Part shown: positions 1-12,166 of the stretch, piece by piece
Layout: each line of letters opens with the position of its first letter
How positions within the stretch are numbered: the first letter of the stretch is position 1
Assembly (NCBI GenBank): GCA_016647705.1
Contig: CM028335.1
Coordinates: 13,289,905 to 13,353,904 of the forward strand
Length of the DNA stretch: 64,000 nt
Source: Eucommia ulmoides
Lineage: Eukaryota; Streptophyta; Magnoliopsida; Garryales; Eucommiaceae
Direction: 5' to 3'
Notes under the pieces: generated by a model
Databases searched by the model: none
What the model saw: only the letters and a program-made list of their open reading frames with translations
Told to the model about the DNA's origin: nothing
Program-made: the position numbers and the translations under genes

Positions 1-480
1 TCTTGACCGCAGCGGCGGTGGGCTGCAAGTTCTGAATTTTTCCCTTTTGCTTGTTTTTCCACCGTTCTTCCACCGCTCTTTGAACGCGCCCTGATTTTTC
101 AGAGAAAATAAAAAAAAATAGATATATGCTTGGCGCTGGTAAAATGAGAAGGGTTTTTAAAAACGTCGATTTTCTCATTAAAATATACTTAAGCCTGTTT
201 TAGAAAAAGGAGTTGCCACCTAGCATTGGGTTTAAATGATGTGCCAGGTCACCATATTTTTCTTTTTTGAAAACAATTTAAAAAAATGGCTTAAGTAAAA
301 ATTTGACTCCTAAAACAACATGGTCTGACCAGAGATTCGTTTAAAGAGTTCGGGGGTCAGTTACGCTCGGGAAAGGTGTCAAGCACCCCAAGACGCCCGT
401 CCAAAGACGGTACCTTATCCGATTAAGTCCAATTAAAATTTAAATCCGAATGTTTTTATTTTATTTTGAAATCCTCCTCA

Positions 481-1490
481 TATACACACATACACATACA
501 CACACATTGAGGGAAGTGATCTCCCTTCTAAACCTAGACCGTTCTGATGGAAGGTTGGGAATTTTCCACCTCATCTTGTTAGCATATTATATTTAACGCA
601 AGTTAAAGAAACACACGCACGCACACACTCACACGCATCGAGGAGAGTAATTCACTTCTAAACCTAAACCGTTCCAATGGAAGGTTGGGAATTTTTCACC
701 TTATCTTGTCAGCACATTATATTTAATACGAGTTAAAGAAACACACGCTCACACACGCACGCACACATCGAGGGGAATAATTCCCTTCTAAATTTAAACC
801 GTTCAAATTGAAGGTTATGAATTTTCCACCTTATCTTGTTAGCACATTATATTTAATACGAGTTAAAGAAAACACACACACACACGTGCACACACACATC
901 GAGGGGAGTAATTCCTTTCTAAATTTAAACCGTTCAAATAGAAGGTTGGGAATTTTCCACCTTATCTTGTTAGCACATTATATTTAATACAAATTAAATA
1001 AAACACACGCACACACGTATCGAGGAAAGTAATTCCCTTCTAAATTTAAACCGTTCAAATGGAAGGTTGAGAATTTTCCACCTTATCTTGTTAGCACATT
1101 ATATTCAATACAAATTAAATAAAACACACGCACACACGCATCGAGGGGAGTAATTCCCTTCTAAATTTAAACCGTTCAAATGAAAGGTTGGGAATTTTCC
1201 ACCTTATCTTGTTAGCACATTATATTTAATATAAATTAAATAAAACACCCGCACACATACACACACACACACACACTTCTCAAGGGGAGTAATTTCATTC
1301 TAAACTTAAACCGTTCCAATGGAAGGTCAGAAGTTTTCCATCTCGTATTGTTAGCACATTATATTTAATACAAATTAAATAAAACACACGCGCCCACACA
1401 CTCACACGCATCGAGGGGAGTAATTTTCTTCTAAACTTAAACCGTTCCAATGGAAGGTTGGGAATTTTCCACCTCGTTTTATTTACTCAA
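481..1490. repeat. Tandem array of eight 121-139 bp units inside an LTR
   Basis: Each unit contains an (AC)n stretch, the block ATCGAGGGGAGTAATTCCC, then AAACCGTTC, GGTTGGGAATTTTCCACC and TTAGCACATTATATTTAATA. The anchor GTTC following AAACC starts at 541, 671, 801, 932, 1053, 1174, 1313 and 1443, giving periods of 130, 130, 131, 121, 121, 139 and 130. Most of the length variation lies in the AC microsatellite part. The homologous LTR at 9442 lacks this array. Confidence 0.93.
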
Positions 1491-2290
1491 AAAATGAATA
1501 AAAAGAAATAAAAATAAATAAATAAATAAATAATAAAAGAAAAAAAAATCTAATTTACAAAAAAAAAGAGATTAGTATAATAACAACTTATTTAAAAATA
1601 AGAGTAAGATTTACAACAGATGAAAATTTACCACATTCTTGGAGATTTTTTCTTCTTTAAAATTACAATAAAATGAAAATAATATTATTTTCTTCAAAAT
1701 TTCTCTCCAGATTTCACCTCTCCCTTCCCAAAAAAAATTCCCCTAAAAAAAAAAAAAATTCCTCTGGCAAAAAAATTCCTCCCTTGTGTTGTCTGAGTCT
1801 TCTTCTATTTATAGGAAATTTTCGATGCGAAATCCTCCGACAAAACGCAGGAAAAAGTAGGAAAAAGGGGGTGGGTGCACCGAAATCGGTGCACCCAAAA
1901 GGTGCACTAGGCAGAGCTTTTGCTCTACCTAGTTGGCCGCATATGCGGCCAGTGCACTGGTCGCACCAGCGACTAGTGCATCTGGTCGCTGGTGCGACCA
2001 GTTTTTGGTCGCACGTGCGACCTTTATGCACCCCCCACCCCTGTTCGGTCTAGGCCTCTCTCGTTCTTGTCTGTTTCTTGTCCATTTTGTTCCGAATTAA
2101 CGCGTTTTTATTCCACTTCGAAAAATCTACAAAACAAAAAAAATAAAATAAAAATAAATAAATCAATTACTAATATTTAATTTACTTAAGAGATTAATAA
2201 AACTTAATTTAGCAGTATTCAATCGCACAAATACGGTACAATCAAAACAAAATAAATAGAAAAATAAAATAAAGATAACTATAAAATAAA
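1491..2290. other. Remaining body of the minus-strand LTR, AT-rich
   Basis: A-rich runs and a GC-richer block at about 1860-2030, where GGTCGCACGTGCGACC and related CTGGTCGC words form short palindromes. ORFs called here on either strand have no recognisable domain. I see no gene. Confidence 0.5.
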
Positions 2291-2330
2291 GTATAATTTT
2301 TTGCGAGGCGGTCAAAATGCCGTGTCTACA

Positions 2331-4118
2331 CTCTTGATCCGATTTGATCGTTTATGATCTATTTTATCCTTTTTCGCCCCACACACCTGATTTATACAAA
2401 AAAAAATAAAAAACATATTAAAACGTAATAAATATACTCGAAAACTAACAAGTTTAGTGTGAAAATAGATAGGTAAATTACACCTATCAAATACCTCCAA
2501 ACTTGGAATTTTGCTAGTCCTCGAGCAAAACACCCACACAATACAAGAAAATATAACAACTAATTAAAAAATTAAAAACGAAAAACGAAAAATACTAAAA
2601 ATAATAATGTGTAAATTTTGAATATCATCTACCGGCCAAACGATTTTTCCCTCATCGGCCCCCAATCCTATCGAGTTCAAGAATAAAACACACCATGTGG
2701 TGTTCTAAAATTTCAACGTTCGATGATAGTAAGCACCATTCTAGATCCTATCAACGTGTGTGTGATAAAACACAATTATACAACTATCTGTCAATCGGAT
2801 TGGATTATCGATCAAAAATGCTCAGGACGAAAACCAAAGGGTATAGGAAATCCATAAGCCTGACCAGGTTCTATTCTCCACTAATGTAGGTTAAGCAACT
2901 CATAAAGATTAGAAAGACTTGGTTTGATTTTGGGAAAATGGCCAAAGGTATATTGGAAATAAAAAACAGGTTAACGTCATTAACTTGACAATACCAAAGG
3001 GACATGCTTGGCACATAATCACTCTCGAACGCCTACAGATTAATTCGAGACAACGCTGATCATACATTTAAGAACGACGTACTCATTTGTCAATAAAACG
3101 GAAATATAACTATATTTACATATGTTTTTTTTTTTTAAACATAAACCACACCCCCAAACTTATTTGATTTTTTACAATTTCATGGGTGTGGTTAAAATGA
3201 AATAAAAACGACAACTGAGTACTCGAATACCGAACCAATTAAAAGTTCACCCTAAACCCAACCACTCACTTCAACTAGCATTTGCAACTCCTAACTTGAT
3301 GCACTCAAATTGTGCCTTTAGTTCAACAATTTAGGTTTGGAAAAAAATTCAATTGGCCATGGTATTAGTTAATTGTTCAGAATTGAAACGATTTTTAGGC
3401 TTCGACAGGGTAATAAGGGATAAACATTTAGCATGGTAGGCTTCAAAGGCTCAAGCGATAAAAACGAATGCCTAAATCATTTCTTCCGAACTACGTCGCC
3501 TAGGATTTCACCTCGAATTTCCCCCAAATTAGGTTCTAAAATCCCTATTGTCAGGAACTAACGGATAATCATTTTCAAATCAGTTGGATAGTTATACTTT
3601 GAGTTTACGTGCTTGTGCATTTAGGATCTACAATAACTTTTACTAAAACGATACGTTAAGCACATAGAACACATATGATTGAGCTTTATGCTCGACCTCA
3701 ATAAACAATCAGGAGACAGACTCATCATTGGGTAATGGCCCAGATAAAGTCAAAACTCAATACATAACCACAACTAACCTAAACAAACACACACACAATA
3801 AAAAAACAATAAAACATAACTAACAATACTAAAATATTACACATCACTTCCAAACTTAAAACAGCCCACAATGACCCAATCATCAATGTCAACATTTAAA
3901 ATTAAAGCATGCTGACGAATAGGGTTTAGAATACATACCTGGGTGGTGAGGGAATCTCGCCTTCGAATCAAGTCGGCAGTAATGGATTTAATTTATTTTT
4001 GAACTTGGGTTGTCTCCCAAGAAGCGCATGATTTATTGTCCTCGGCCTGATACGGAGAATGGCTCGTCAAAGACCGGCTTCTGCCCATAGTACGTGCCGT
4101 ACAACATAACGTACGAGT
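2331..4118 (-). mobile_element. 3' internal non-coding region of the minus-strand gypsy element
   Basis: AT-rich sequence lying, in minus orientation, between the last ORF-like stretch and the 3' LTR. At about 4008-4035 the minus strand reads CTTCTTGGGAGACAACCCAA, a block I recognise as common near the end of the internal region of plant Athila/Tat-type elements. The (-) bases just before the LTR are only moderately purine-rich. Short ORFs here carry no recognisable domain. Confidence 0.5.
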
Positions 4119-4119
4119 C

Positions 4120-4317
4120 TTAGTTGTTTACACCCTCAAGCTTGGCGAGATTTGGCATTATATGGCCCAAGCTTTCAACAAGATTTTCCATTGGCTCATG
4201 TACATGGTAGGCATGGAAGAACGCTACTAATGGCAGTGAAGGACAGGTGAGCCACATCGGATCCTCGTAGATGTGATCGTCTGGGATCGATGGTGGTATC
4301 ACAATTTGGATCTCCAA
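4120..4317 (-). CDS. Short unidentified ORF in the minus-strand gypsy element
   Basis: A 65-codon open frame on the same strand as the flanking LTR, directly downstream of the ORF at 4374-4709. Composition is protein-like, with motifs such as PPSIPDDHIYEDP, but I do not recognise a family. It probably belongs to the 3' extra-coding region of the element. It could be the remnant of a longer ORF broken by stops. Confidence 0.25.
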   Translation of the reverse strand: MEIQIVIPPSIPDDHIYEDPMWLTCPSLPLVAFFHAYHVHEPMENLVESLGHIMPNLAKLEGVNN

Positions 4318-4373
4318 TGGATACGAATCATAATCGTCGATCTATGCTTGGGTTCCCATCTCATTCGGATAAG

Positions 4374-4709
4374 CTAGTTGAACTCTCCCAAGCTCCTTAA
4401 GCTCATTTTCGGTTCCTCGTGGTGGCTTTCAATGGATGTGGCGTTTGTATCTCTCAGTGCCACCACGTTTGACTCGGCCTTAATTAAGCAGATAAGCTGA
4501 CCGATTTGCGTCTGAAGAGACGTTACGGTCGCATCTATTTTGGCACAGACCGTCTCAATATTGTTGAGATAATCCTCGTACTCATTGATCCGGTCATGTG
4601 TCTCCCTCCAAAATGCTTGAGTCTCCCCAATAAAATCAACGAATATTTCCTCCAGGGCAGGAGAACACTCAACGGATTGGTTCGATGTGTCAATCCATGC
4701 CCGAATCAT
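4374..4709 (-). CDS. Unidentified gag-like or accessory ORF of the minus-strand gypsy element
   Basis: A 111-codon frame with coiled-coil-like heptads in the middle (around INEYEDYLNNIETVCAKID) followed by SLQTQIGQLI. The last motif resembles the IRNLEVQIGQLA-type segment near the end of gag in Athila/Tat elements. The ORF is cut off at about 4710, where plus-strand reverse transcriptase of another element begins. The gag assignment is inference from one motif; an element-specific accessory ORF is equally possible. Confidence 0.3.
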   Translation of the reverse strand: MIRAWIDTSNQSVECSPALEEIFVDFIGETQAFWRETHDRINEYEDYLNNIETVCAKIDATVTSLQTQIGQLICLIKAESNVVALRDTNATSIESHHEEPKMSLRSLGEFN

Positions 4710-4710
4710 C

Positions 4711-7700
4711 GAAGTCTGTAACTATAGTGAATGGCTCTCGAATGTCGTTCCGGTGCCAAAATTTTCGTGAAAAATCAAAGTCTGCGTGGATTATCGTGAT
4801 CTCAACAAGGTAAGTCCTAAAGATGATTTTTTGTTACTAAACATCCATATCATCATCAACAATACTGCGGGGTGAAATCTTTATTCCTTCATCGATGGAT
4901 TCTCTGGCTATAATCAGATTATGGTGGATGAGAAAGATCGAGAAAAGACAACATTCATCATACCGTAGGGAGTCTTCTGCTATAAGGCGATGTCTTTCAG
5001 TCTCAAAAATACCGGGACAACGTACCAAAGAGCAATGACGACCCTCTTTCATGATATGATGCGTAAAAAGATTGAAGTATATGTGGATCGCATGATCGTT
5101 ACATCTCTAGAGAATGATGACTATTTCTGCCATTTTAAAAGAATGTTCGATAGACTTTGAAAGTATCAACTCAAGCTTTACCAGGCAAAATGCTCTTTCA
5201 AGGTGACTTCCAAAAAGCTTCTTGGTTTCATGGTAAACCGCCATAGAATTGAGATTAATCCTATAAAGATGAAGGCTATTAGCAAGATGCCACCACCAAA
5301 AAATGAGAAAGAGATTCGAGGTTTTCTAGGCCAATTGAGTTTCATAGCCCGATTAATCTTCTAGTTCACTGCCACCTGTGAGCCAAGCTTTAAGCTGCTT
5401 TGAAAGAAGAGTGACGGGTGGTGGAATACCAATTGTCAGAAAGCTTTGGAGAAGATTAAAGCCTACTTGACCGATCTTCCAATTTTGGTGCCGTCTCGGG
5501 AGGGAGTTCCGTTGTTGTTGTATCTGTCGGTTCTCGACTCTTCCATAGAATCTATTTTCAGACAGCTTGATGAATCTGGGAAAAAAGAATAAGCCATCTA
5601 CTACCTCAGTAAGCGCTTCATGAAGTATGAGAAAAATTACACCTTACTGGAGAGAACCTGTTGTGCATTAGCCTGGTCCGCTCAAAGACTGCACCATTAT
5701 ATGCTCCCATTAACTACTTATTTGATAGCCAGAATGGATCCCTTAAAGTATATTTTTGAGAATCCGATTCTGTTAGGAAAAGTTGTATATTGGTAGATGT
5801 TGTTAATGGAGTTCGATATCGTCTACAAGACCCAAAGGTTAGTAAAGAGTTAGGTGATTGTCGATCAATTGGCTAATTATCCAGCTCAAATGGATCACTA
5901 GCCTCTTGAGACGCTATTTCCTGACGAGTCAATTCATGCGGTGGAGGGAGAAGATAAGAAAACAGTCTGAAAAATATATTTCGACGGAGCTGTGAACTCT
6001 CAAGGGGCAGGAATTGGAACCGTTCTTATTTCTCCAGGCAAGCAGCATTATCCAGTGGCTTCTAATTTGAAGTTTCAGAGTACCAATAATTGAGCTAAGT
6101 ACGAAGTATGTATTTTAGGGCTCTAGCTGGCTATCGACATGAAGATCAAAGAGTTGCTAGTGTTTGGTGATTCCGAGCTGATAATCAATCAGGTGACGGA
6201 TACATATGCCACGAGAGATACGACCTTGGTAGCCTATAATAATTACCTCCTGGAGTTGTGAGAGCAGTTTACGATGATCGAGTTTGAAAGCACACTGAGA
6301 CTCAAAAACAACTTTGTCGATGCTTTAGCTACCTTAGCATCTATGATCTCTATCACCCAGGAGGAGGACCATATTATTCCCACGGTAATCCGAGTTCAGC
6401 GCCGGTCGGCTCACTGTTGCTAGCTCGAAGCCGAACAAAAAAGACCCATGGTACCACGACATAAAGAATTTCCTAAAAAATCGAGATTATCAAAAAGGGG
6501 CATCAAGTGTTGATCGGAAGACCTTCCAGAGAATAGCCAATTCTTCTTAAGTGCGGAAGCTTTATATAAACGCTCCCCTGACATGGGCCTGTTGAGATGT
6601 ATTGGAGTCTAAGAGGCCATCTAGTTGATGAAAGAAGTCCATGGTGGCATACGTGGACCTCATATGAGCGACTTCATGCTTGCAAAGAAGATCTTAAGGA
6701 CTGGACATTTTTGGCTAGCGATAGAAAGTGATTGTGTGCAGTTTGTTCGAAGATGCCATAAGTGTCAGATTTACATCGATCAAATCCATATTCCATCTTA
6801 GCAACTTCATTGCTTGGTGGCCCTGTAGCCTTTCTCAATATGGGGTATGGACGTCATTGGAGAAGTCACTCCTAAAGCGCCGAGTGGTTATTGCCTTATC
6901 CTGGTGGCAATTAATTATTTTACCAAGTGGGTGGAGGCTGTCTCCCTGGCCCAAGTAACTCAAAGGACAGTAACACAATTCATCAAAGAAAATATCGTAT
7001 CGAGATACGATTTGCCGCAAGTATTGATAACCGATAACGCCAAAAACTTGAAAGGGTAAAAAATACGGGAAATTTGTCAGCAGTTCAAGATCAAGAACAA
7101 AAACTCAACGCTTTACCGTCCAAAAATGAATGGAGCAGTGGAAACTGCTAATAATAATATAAAGAAAATCCTCTGAAAAATGATCGATAACTATAAGGAG
7201 TGGGATGGTATGTTGCTATATGCTTTGATGGCTTATCGGACTTCAGTTCGATCCTCGACAGGGGCAACCTCCTACTCTCTAGTATGGAAGCGGTGATATC
7301 GACTGAAGTGGAAATTCCATCTCTTCCAGTGCTTATGGAGGTCGAGATCGATGAAACTGAATGGGTGCAGCAGAGATTGGGCCAACTTTGCTTAATTGAT
7401 AAAAAATGGCTGACAGCGATATGCCACAAATAGTGTTACAGGCAGAGAATTGCTAGAGCTCACAATAAACGGGTCTGCCCCAGAGTCTTCATTACTAGAG
7501 CTCACAATAAGTGGGTCCGCCCCAGAGTCTTCAGGGCTGGTGAGTTGGTATTGAAGAAAATCTTTCATTTCCAAGATAAAGCCAAATGTAAGTTCACCCC
7601 AAATTGGGAAGGTCCTTTTGTTGTTCACAAGGCTTTGAGCAGTGGAGCGTTGATTCTTCAAGAAATAGATAGTGATGTATTTCCCGAGCCTCTAAACTTG

Positions 7701-7727
7701 AGTTCTATAAAGAAATACTTTTCCTAA
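4711..7727 (+). pseudogene. pol: Ty3/gypsy (Tat-like) pol remnant: reverse transcriptase, RNase H and integrase
   Basis: Conceptual translation across several stops and frameshifts gives recognisable blocks in order. Reverse transcriptase starts at about 4730 (VVPVPK, KVCVDYRDLNK, FIDGFSGYNQIMV) with the palm motif read as YVDRMIV, where active members have YVDD. RNase H follows near 5970 (YFDGAVNSQGAGIG). The integrase zinc region (HCCH-type, around 6660-6780) and core follow, the latter with MDVIGEVTPKAPSG, INYFTKWVEA and ITDNAKN at 6847-7059. The integrase C-terminus at 7545-7727 includes PNWEGPFVVHKAL. At least a dozen in-frame stops make it non-functional. Its 5' part (gag, protease) is missing: it abuts opposite-strand sequence of another element at about 4710. 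Confidence 0.9.
7450..7533 (+). repeat. In-frame 42-bp tandem duplication within the integrase remnant
   Basis: Two copies start at 7450 and 7492, each containing CTAGAGCTCACAATAA and CGCCCCAGAGTCTTCA or a close variant. The unit is 14 codons, so the copied integrase segment (RAHNKR-VRPRVF) is repeated without a frameshift. Confidence 0.85.
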
Positions 7728-9441
7728 TAAAGACTTTTATTTTCTAAGTAAATTGTTTCGATTTGTGATTATCTATTTCCTTAAAAAAATGGTGTGGCTC
7801 GAACGTTGTGAAAACTCGAAAAGGAGCCATGAAAAGAGTGTAGGGACCATACCAAAAAAAAAAAAGAACAGGTAGATCACTTGGGGATCTCTTTTCGGAA
7901 TTCCACTACGACAAACTTTCATTGACCATAAAAATTTTCAAGTTCGGAACTTGATGGATTTGAAAAGGAGTTTGAATCTGTGAAAAAGAACATTGAGTAT
8001 CGCTTAGCATTGAAATCACACTTTCAGACAATCTGGCTTGGAATCTTACAGCCAACATATTTGGTGATAAAGGTACCTGTTTTTAGTAAAGTTTTATAAA
8101 TTTTTCCATATCTTAGCTAAACCAATTTTGCAGGATTTAAGAAATACGAAGCTAGCAAGAGTACATGATTTTCCCTAATATTGAGGATGCCTAGCAGAAA
8201 GGAGGGAATGAGAATCGGCAGGCATAAGAAAATAAAAGTTGATAGGGATATTGTCTAGTACCAGACCCCGCCAGTAACCCAAGGAAAACCTCCATAGGGT
8301 GCACCTCTATAATTGAAAGAAGAATGAGGTGGAAGAATCTCTCGATATTGCTCCGGTCTAAGCACCAAAAGCCGAGCAATTGCAGCTAAAAGGGGAAAAT
8401 GAAATTGCGAGTCGTCAGAGGTAATAATTTTTTAGACTAAGACTTTGTTTTGGAAGTGTTATCTTACAGGGATCTCAAAAGAGCAGGGGAGCATGAATTT
8501 CCCTATCACTACGATCTTTCACCTACCTGCCGACTCGAATTGGAAATCGTTGTTGCTGAAATTTAAAAGCTCTAAAAGAGCATTGAGGTATACGTTTTGA
8601 CTTGTAAAGATTCGATCATTCCAGTGTCAGCCCCAGCTGCAGGTTGGGCCACATTTTATACTTTTTGTCCTTCATTTTTCCCCAGCCCCAAGCTGGAGCA
8701 CATTATATGGAGTTTGTCTATTTCTGCATCTAGGGAGTTTGAGCTTGGCAGCCCAGCCGCAAACTGGAGCACATTTTATATATGACTTTAATTTTTGCAT
8801 TTGTCTCTCCGTGATGGTTCATATATTTTTCACTGCCTCTCCGTAATGGCTTTTATTTTTTTGCATTCGCCTCTCCGTGATGGCTCATATATTCTGCACT
8901 GCCTCTCTGTGATGGCTTTTAATTTTTGCATTCTGTCTCTCTGTGATGACCTTTCATTTTTACATCTTGCCTCTCCGTGACGGCTCTTCATCCTGCATTA
9001 CCTCTCCGAGATTGTCTTTTATCCTACATTGCGTCTCTGTGAGTGCCCTCTATTTATGTATGGTCTCTTCGTGAGTACATTCCCTCTGTGTTTTTGTCTT
9101 GTGCATTCGTTTCTTGCCCCCACCAAGGGTATATGCTGAACTACGTTTAACTTGGTCTTTGGTATCCCCAAGGTACGTAAGCAGCTCACATGGGTTTGGT
9201 CATATCTTACTCTAAATGATCCTCTAAGCAAACACACGTTTGTCACGAGTATCATCATGAGTCCCTTTTTAGCACTCTAAACGAACACGTGTTCGTCATG
9301 AGTATCGTCATGAGTTATTTTCCCTTTTTTGTTCTGTTGTAGAAAAATTGTTTTTGAACAATCTAAAAATGAGACGATCAAAATGATGTGGTCTCCTATC
9401 TTTGTCAAGTAAGTGAAACTCGCATGACAAAAAGAGGTAGC
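7728..9441 (+). mobile_element. Region between pol and 3' LTR of the plus-strand Tat-like element, with a polypurine tract
   Basis: No domain-bearing ORF. The sequence after pol (about 7796-7845, GGTGTGGCTCGAACGTTGTG) is a non-coding stretch I have seen after integrase in such elements. From 8600 to 9060 there is a degenerate minisatellite. Just before the LTR the plus strand reads GACAAAAAGAGGTAGC (9425-9440), a plausible polypurine tract that primes second-strand synthesis. Confidence 0.6.
8600..9060 (+). repeat. Degenerate minisatellite with CCTCTCCGTGATGGCT core
   Basis: Repeated words CTCTCCGTGATGGCT followed by TTTATTTTTGCATT or TCATATATTTTGCACT recur about every 30-60 bases, with drift at both edges (CTGGAGCACATTTTATA at 8640-8775 precedes it). 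The ORFs at 8597-8980 are a by-product of the repeat. Confidence 0.7.
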
Positions 9442-11097
9442 TATAGGCACGACATTTTGACTGCCTCGCAAAAATATTTTTTTACTTTATTTACTATTTT
9501 ATCTTTTATTTTATTTTATTAAAAAAAAAAAGAGAAAACGAAAAAAGAAAAGGGGCCCCCTAAACCCCTAAAAAGAGGCTAAATGTGCAACCCCTAAAGT
9601 TGAAAAAGGACTGCACGTTTGCTGCCCCAAGGTTGAAAATGGTGGCTACATGTGCAGCCACCCTATGCCCATAGAAGGGCTGCTATAGCAGCCCATTTTT
9701 CCTCTCTATATATGTTTAAAAAAAGCTTAAATTTGGAAAAAAATTAGGAAATGATTGCCTATAAAAAGCAGCCATTCCCTCAACAAAAGAGGATTTTTTT
9801 TTTTTGGTTTTGGTAGAGAGAGAGGAGTTCATATTTTTTTTTTGGGAGTTTTGGAGCCAAGAGTTTTGGGAAAGAAGAAGGGGAGCTCACTTTTTGGGAA
9901 AATTCTAGAGAAAATGAGAGAGAGGCTAAGAGTTTTAGAGAGAGAAAGAGAGAAATATAGAGTATTTTTTTGGGGGAAGGTGATTGGTAGGAAGGATCTT
10001 AAGATTTTTACTTGGAGATTTTCAGACATGAGAAAAAGATTAGGAAAAGAAAGTGAGAGATTTTTTCCTTTTCGGTTGGGTTTTGTGGTTTTCGACAAAA
10101 AAATAAATAAATAAAGAAAACTTAGGTTTTGATTTAAAAAAAAAAAAAAAAAAAGCGAAAAAGGGGAACAAATCGTCTAAGCCCAGTTAAGTTTTTTCTA
10201 CTCTCCAACTACATTTTTATTTTTTTCAATTAAACCATTTGAAAGGATGAACCTAATTGAAGAAAACTTAAAAGGACATGGGAATATTTAAAAAAAAAGT
10301 TTACTTTTCTGTATTTTTTTTTGTTTTGCGTCTTTTCGCGCTTTTATTTTGTTGTATTCATTTTTTATTCTGAGTCTTTCTGTGCTTTTATTTTATTGTA
10401 TTTATTTACTATTCTACGCCTTTTTGTGCTTTTAATTTATTGTATTTATTTATTGTTCTGCATCTTTCCGTGTTTTTATTTTTTTGTATTTATTTACTGT
10501 TCTGCGTCTTTTCGCGTTTTTGTTTTGTTGTATTTATTTACTGTTTTGCGTCTTTCTGCGCTTTCATTTTTTTGCATGTATTTTTTTTATTTTGCATCTT
10601 TCCGCGCTTTTATTTATGTAATTTTATTTTACGCACTTTATGTACTGTGTTGTATTCAGTAAAAAATAAAAAATATTTTCTAAGTAGAGATTTCAAAACC
10701 AAATAAAACATTTGAATTAAATTTTGATTGGACTTAACTGGATAAGGTTTTGTCTTTAGACGGGCGTCTCGGGGTGCCTAACACCTTTCCCGAGCGTAAC
10801 TAATTTCCGAACCCTTAGAAATGAATCTCTGGTCGGACCGTGCCTTTTGAAGTCAAAATATTACTTAAGCTAGTTTTTTAAATCATTTAAAAAAAATCTG
10901 GTGACCTAGCACACCATTTAAATTCAATACTAGGCGAAGACTTCTTTTTTCTAATCTAAAATTGGCTTAAGTACTTTTTACGAGAAAATTGACGCTTTAA
11001 AAACTCCTCTCATCATTTATTTCCCAAAAAAACGCAAAAATATTTTAAATTTACTATTCTTTTCCTTTCCAAAAATTAGGGTGCGTTAGCTGCGACA
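9442..11097 (+). mobile_element. 3' LTR of the plus-strand Tat-like element (1.66 kb)
   Basis: It starts TATAGGCACGACATTTTGAC (expected TGTAG..., so the terminal TG is mutated to TA) and ends TTAGCTGCGACA at 11097. The terminal blocks match the inverted LTR at 1-2330. Immediately after it comes CTAACCTCATT, which is gag sequence of another element: the minus-strand relative at about 33950 reads ACTAACCTCATTATCAATGC. This LTR therefore marks an insertion into gag of B(+). If the last base is 11097, CTAAC would be the target duplication; its partner is not in the window. Confidence 0.82.
10320..10625 (+). repeat. Tandem array of ~56-bp pyrimidine-rich units within the LTR
   Basis: About six degenerate copies of GTATTTATTTACTGTTCTGC followed by GTCTTTCCGCGCTTTTATTTT. 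Two overlapping long ORFs on the plus strand arise from this repeat and are not genes. Confidence 0.85.
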
Positions 11098-11760
11098 CTA
11101 ACCTCATTATTAATGCATTTATTTTAGGCTTATGCCATGGTAGATTCCAAGAATCTCTCACAAAGCATAAACCAAAGAGCATATCTAAGCTGATGGAAAA
11201 AGTCAAGCCCTACATGAAGCTGGAGGATGTCAAACTTGCTAGAGAAGGAAGGGGATCAACCAAAGATCACCCTAGGCAAAGCGAAAGGACCATAGCAGAA
11301 CAAATGGTAGCAGCTTAAACAAGCAGAAAGATCGCCCCAAAAGCTTAGGTCCCAGAGCGGATGCACGTTAAGAACCAAACCTCCCAGGTCTACGGATGCC
11401 AATCTTTGGGATTATTCATGAAATACGGTTATCTGAGTTGGTTTAATGGCCTCCCAAGATAAACACAAGGTCCAACAGAAAGAACAAGTCGAAGTACTGC
11501 GATTTTTACAAGGACCATGGCTATGACACAGATGACTATTAGGAGCTAAAAATGGAGATTAAGCAACTAATTGACATGGGTCAGTTATGTGGATATTTAC
11601 AGGAGCGCTCAAGGGATAGGAAGAGATCCCGAAGCGAAAGTCGTCACGAAAATCGTGACAAGGAGCGCAAAGACGACGGTCCTAGTAGCAATCATAAAGT
11701 CATTTACATGATCAACACTGCTAGACTTGCTACTGGAGAAACCAACCGTGAATGAAAGAG
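11098..11760 (+). pseudogene. gag: gag remnant of B(+)
   Basis: Conceptual translation with stops gives the end of a retrotransposon gag domain: NLIINAF-like at 11098, then RFQESLTKHKPKS and LMEKVKPYMKLEDVKLA. It is followed by a nucleocapsid-like segment, CDFYKDHGYDTDDY, in which the last Cys/His of a zinc knuckle is altered. The clean frame at 11552-11755 (67 codons) contains an Arg/Ser/Glu-rich stretch ending IYMINTARLATGETNRE. The same segment occurs on the opposite strand at 33300-34000. The start is lost to the LTR insertion at 11097. Confidence 0.8.
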
Positions 11761-11779
11761 AAAAATCCATGAGGCAACA

Positions 11780-12166
11780 TTGGAACCCAGTTATGGAGAA
11801 GCAATATCAGTAACCGTGAAACTAGGACTGGTCATCACTTTTATTGACGAGGATTGCAAGAAGATAGTGCACCCCCACGAAAATGCCTTGGTCATAACCC
11901 TATGGATTTCTCGTTTCGAAGTAAGAAGAATCCTAGTTGATACAGGCAACTCTGCTAACATCATTTCTGTGAACACGTTGAAGCAGATGGGAGTCCGAAC
12001 TCTGATGTTACCTCAATTCAGACAGTCATGGTAGGATTCAATGGAGACCTCAACTCTCACAGATCTTGTCAGTTACAACTAACAAGAAAGAAAATGGGTG
12101 CACAGAGGCCAAAAAATTCATGGTGATGGACTCCTCATCTGCCTACAATGCAATATTGGGACGACC
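11780..12166 (+). pseudogene. pro: Aspartic protease of B(+), 5' part, interrupted at residue block AILGRP
   Basis: The frame 11780-12034 encodes VTIWISRFEVRRILVDTGNSAN-type sequence, where DTGNSAN is the retropepsin active site (normally D-T/S-G). A frameshift follows, then KFMVMDSSSAYNAILGRP in the next frame up to 12166. The coding sequence stops at CGACC (12162-12166). It resumes at the second copy of CGACC (23801) with LHVMEVVASTYYQCIKY, the expected continuation. The split is therefore an LTR-element insertion with a 5-bp target duplication. Confidence 0.85.

Larger units (their letters stand above)
1..2330 (-). mobile_element. LTR of a minus-strand Ty3/gypsy (Tat-like) element, cut by the window edge
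   Basis: On the minus strand the LTR begins TGTAGACACGGCATTTTGAC at 2330 and runs leftward past base 1. It is homologous, in inverted orientation, to the LTR at 9442-11097. Shared blocks include the first 30 bases and the stretch at 290-430 (containing CCCGAGCGTAAC on the minus strand). Retroelement-like internal sequence lies to the right, so this is the 3' LTR of a minus-strand element. It is longer than its homologue mainly because of an internal tandem array at 481-1490. The far end and target duplication lie outside the window. Confidence 0.75.

Noticed and set aside
1673..2053. 126-codon plus-strand ORF and its minus-strand counterpart
   Set aside because: Inside an LTR, no domain, Lys- and Ser-rich composition from homopolymer runs.
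10321..10706. Two overlapping plus-strand ORFs of 88-113 codons, Phe/Leu/Cys-rich, looking like a membrane protein
   Set aside because: They lie over a ~56-bp tandem repeat inside an LTR; the hydrophobic pattern repeats with the DNA unit.
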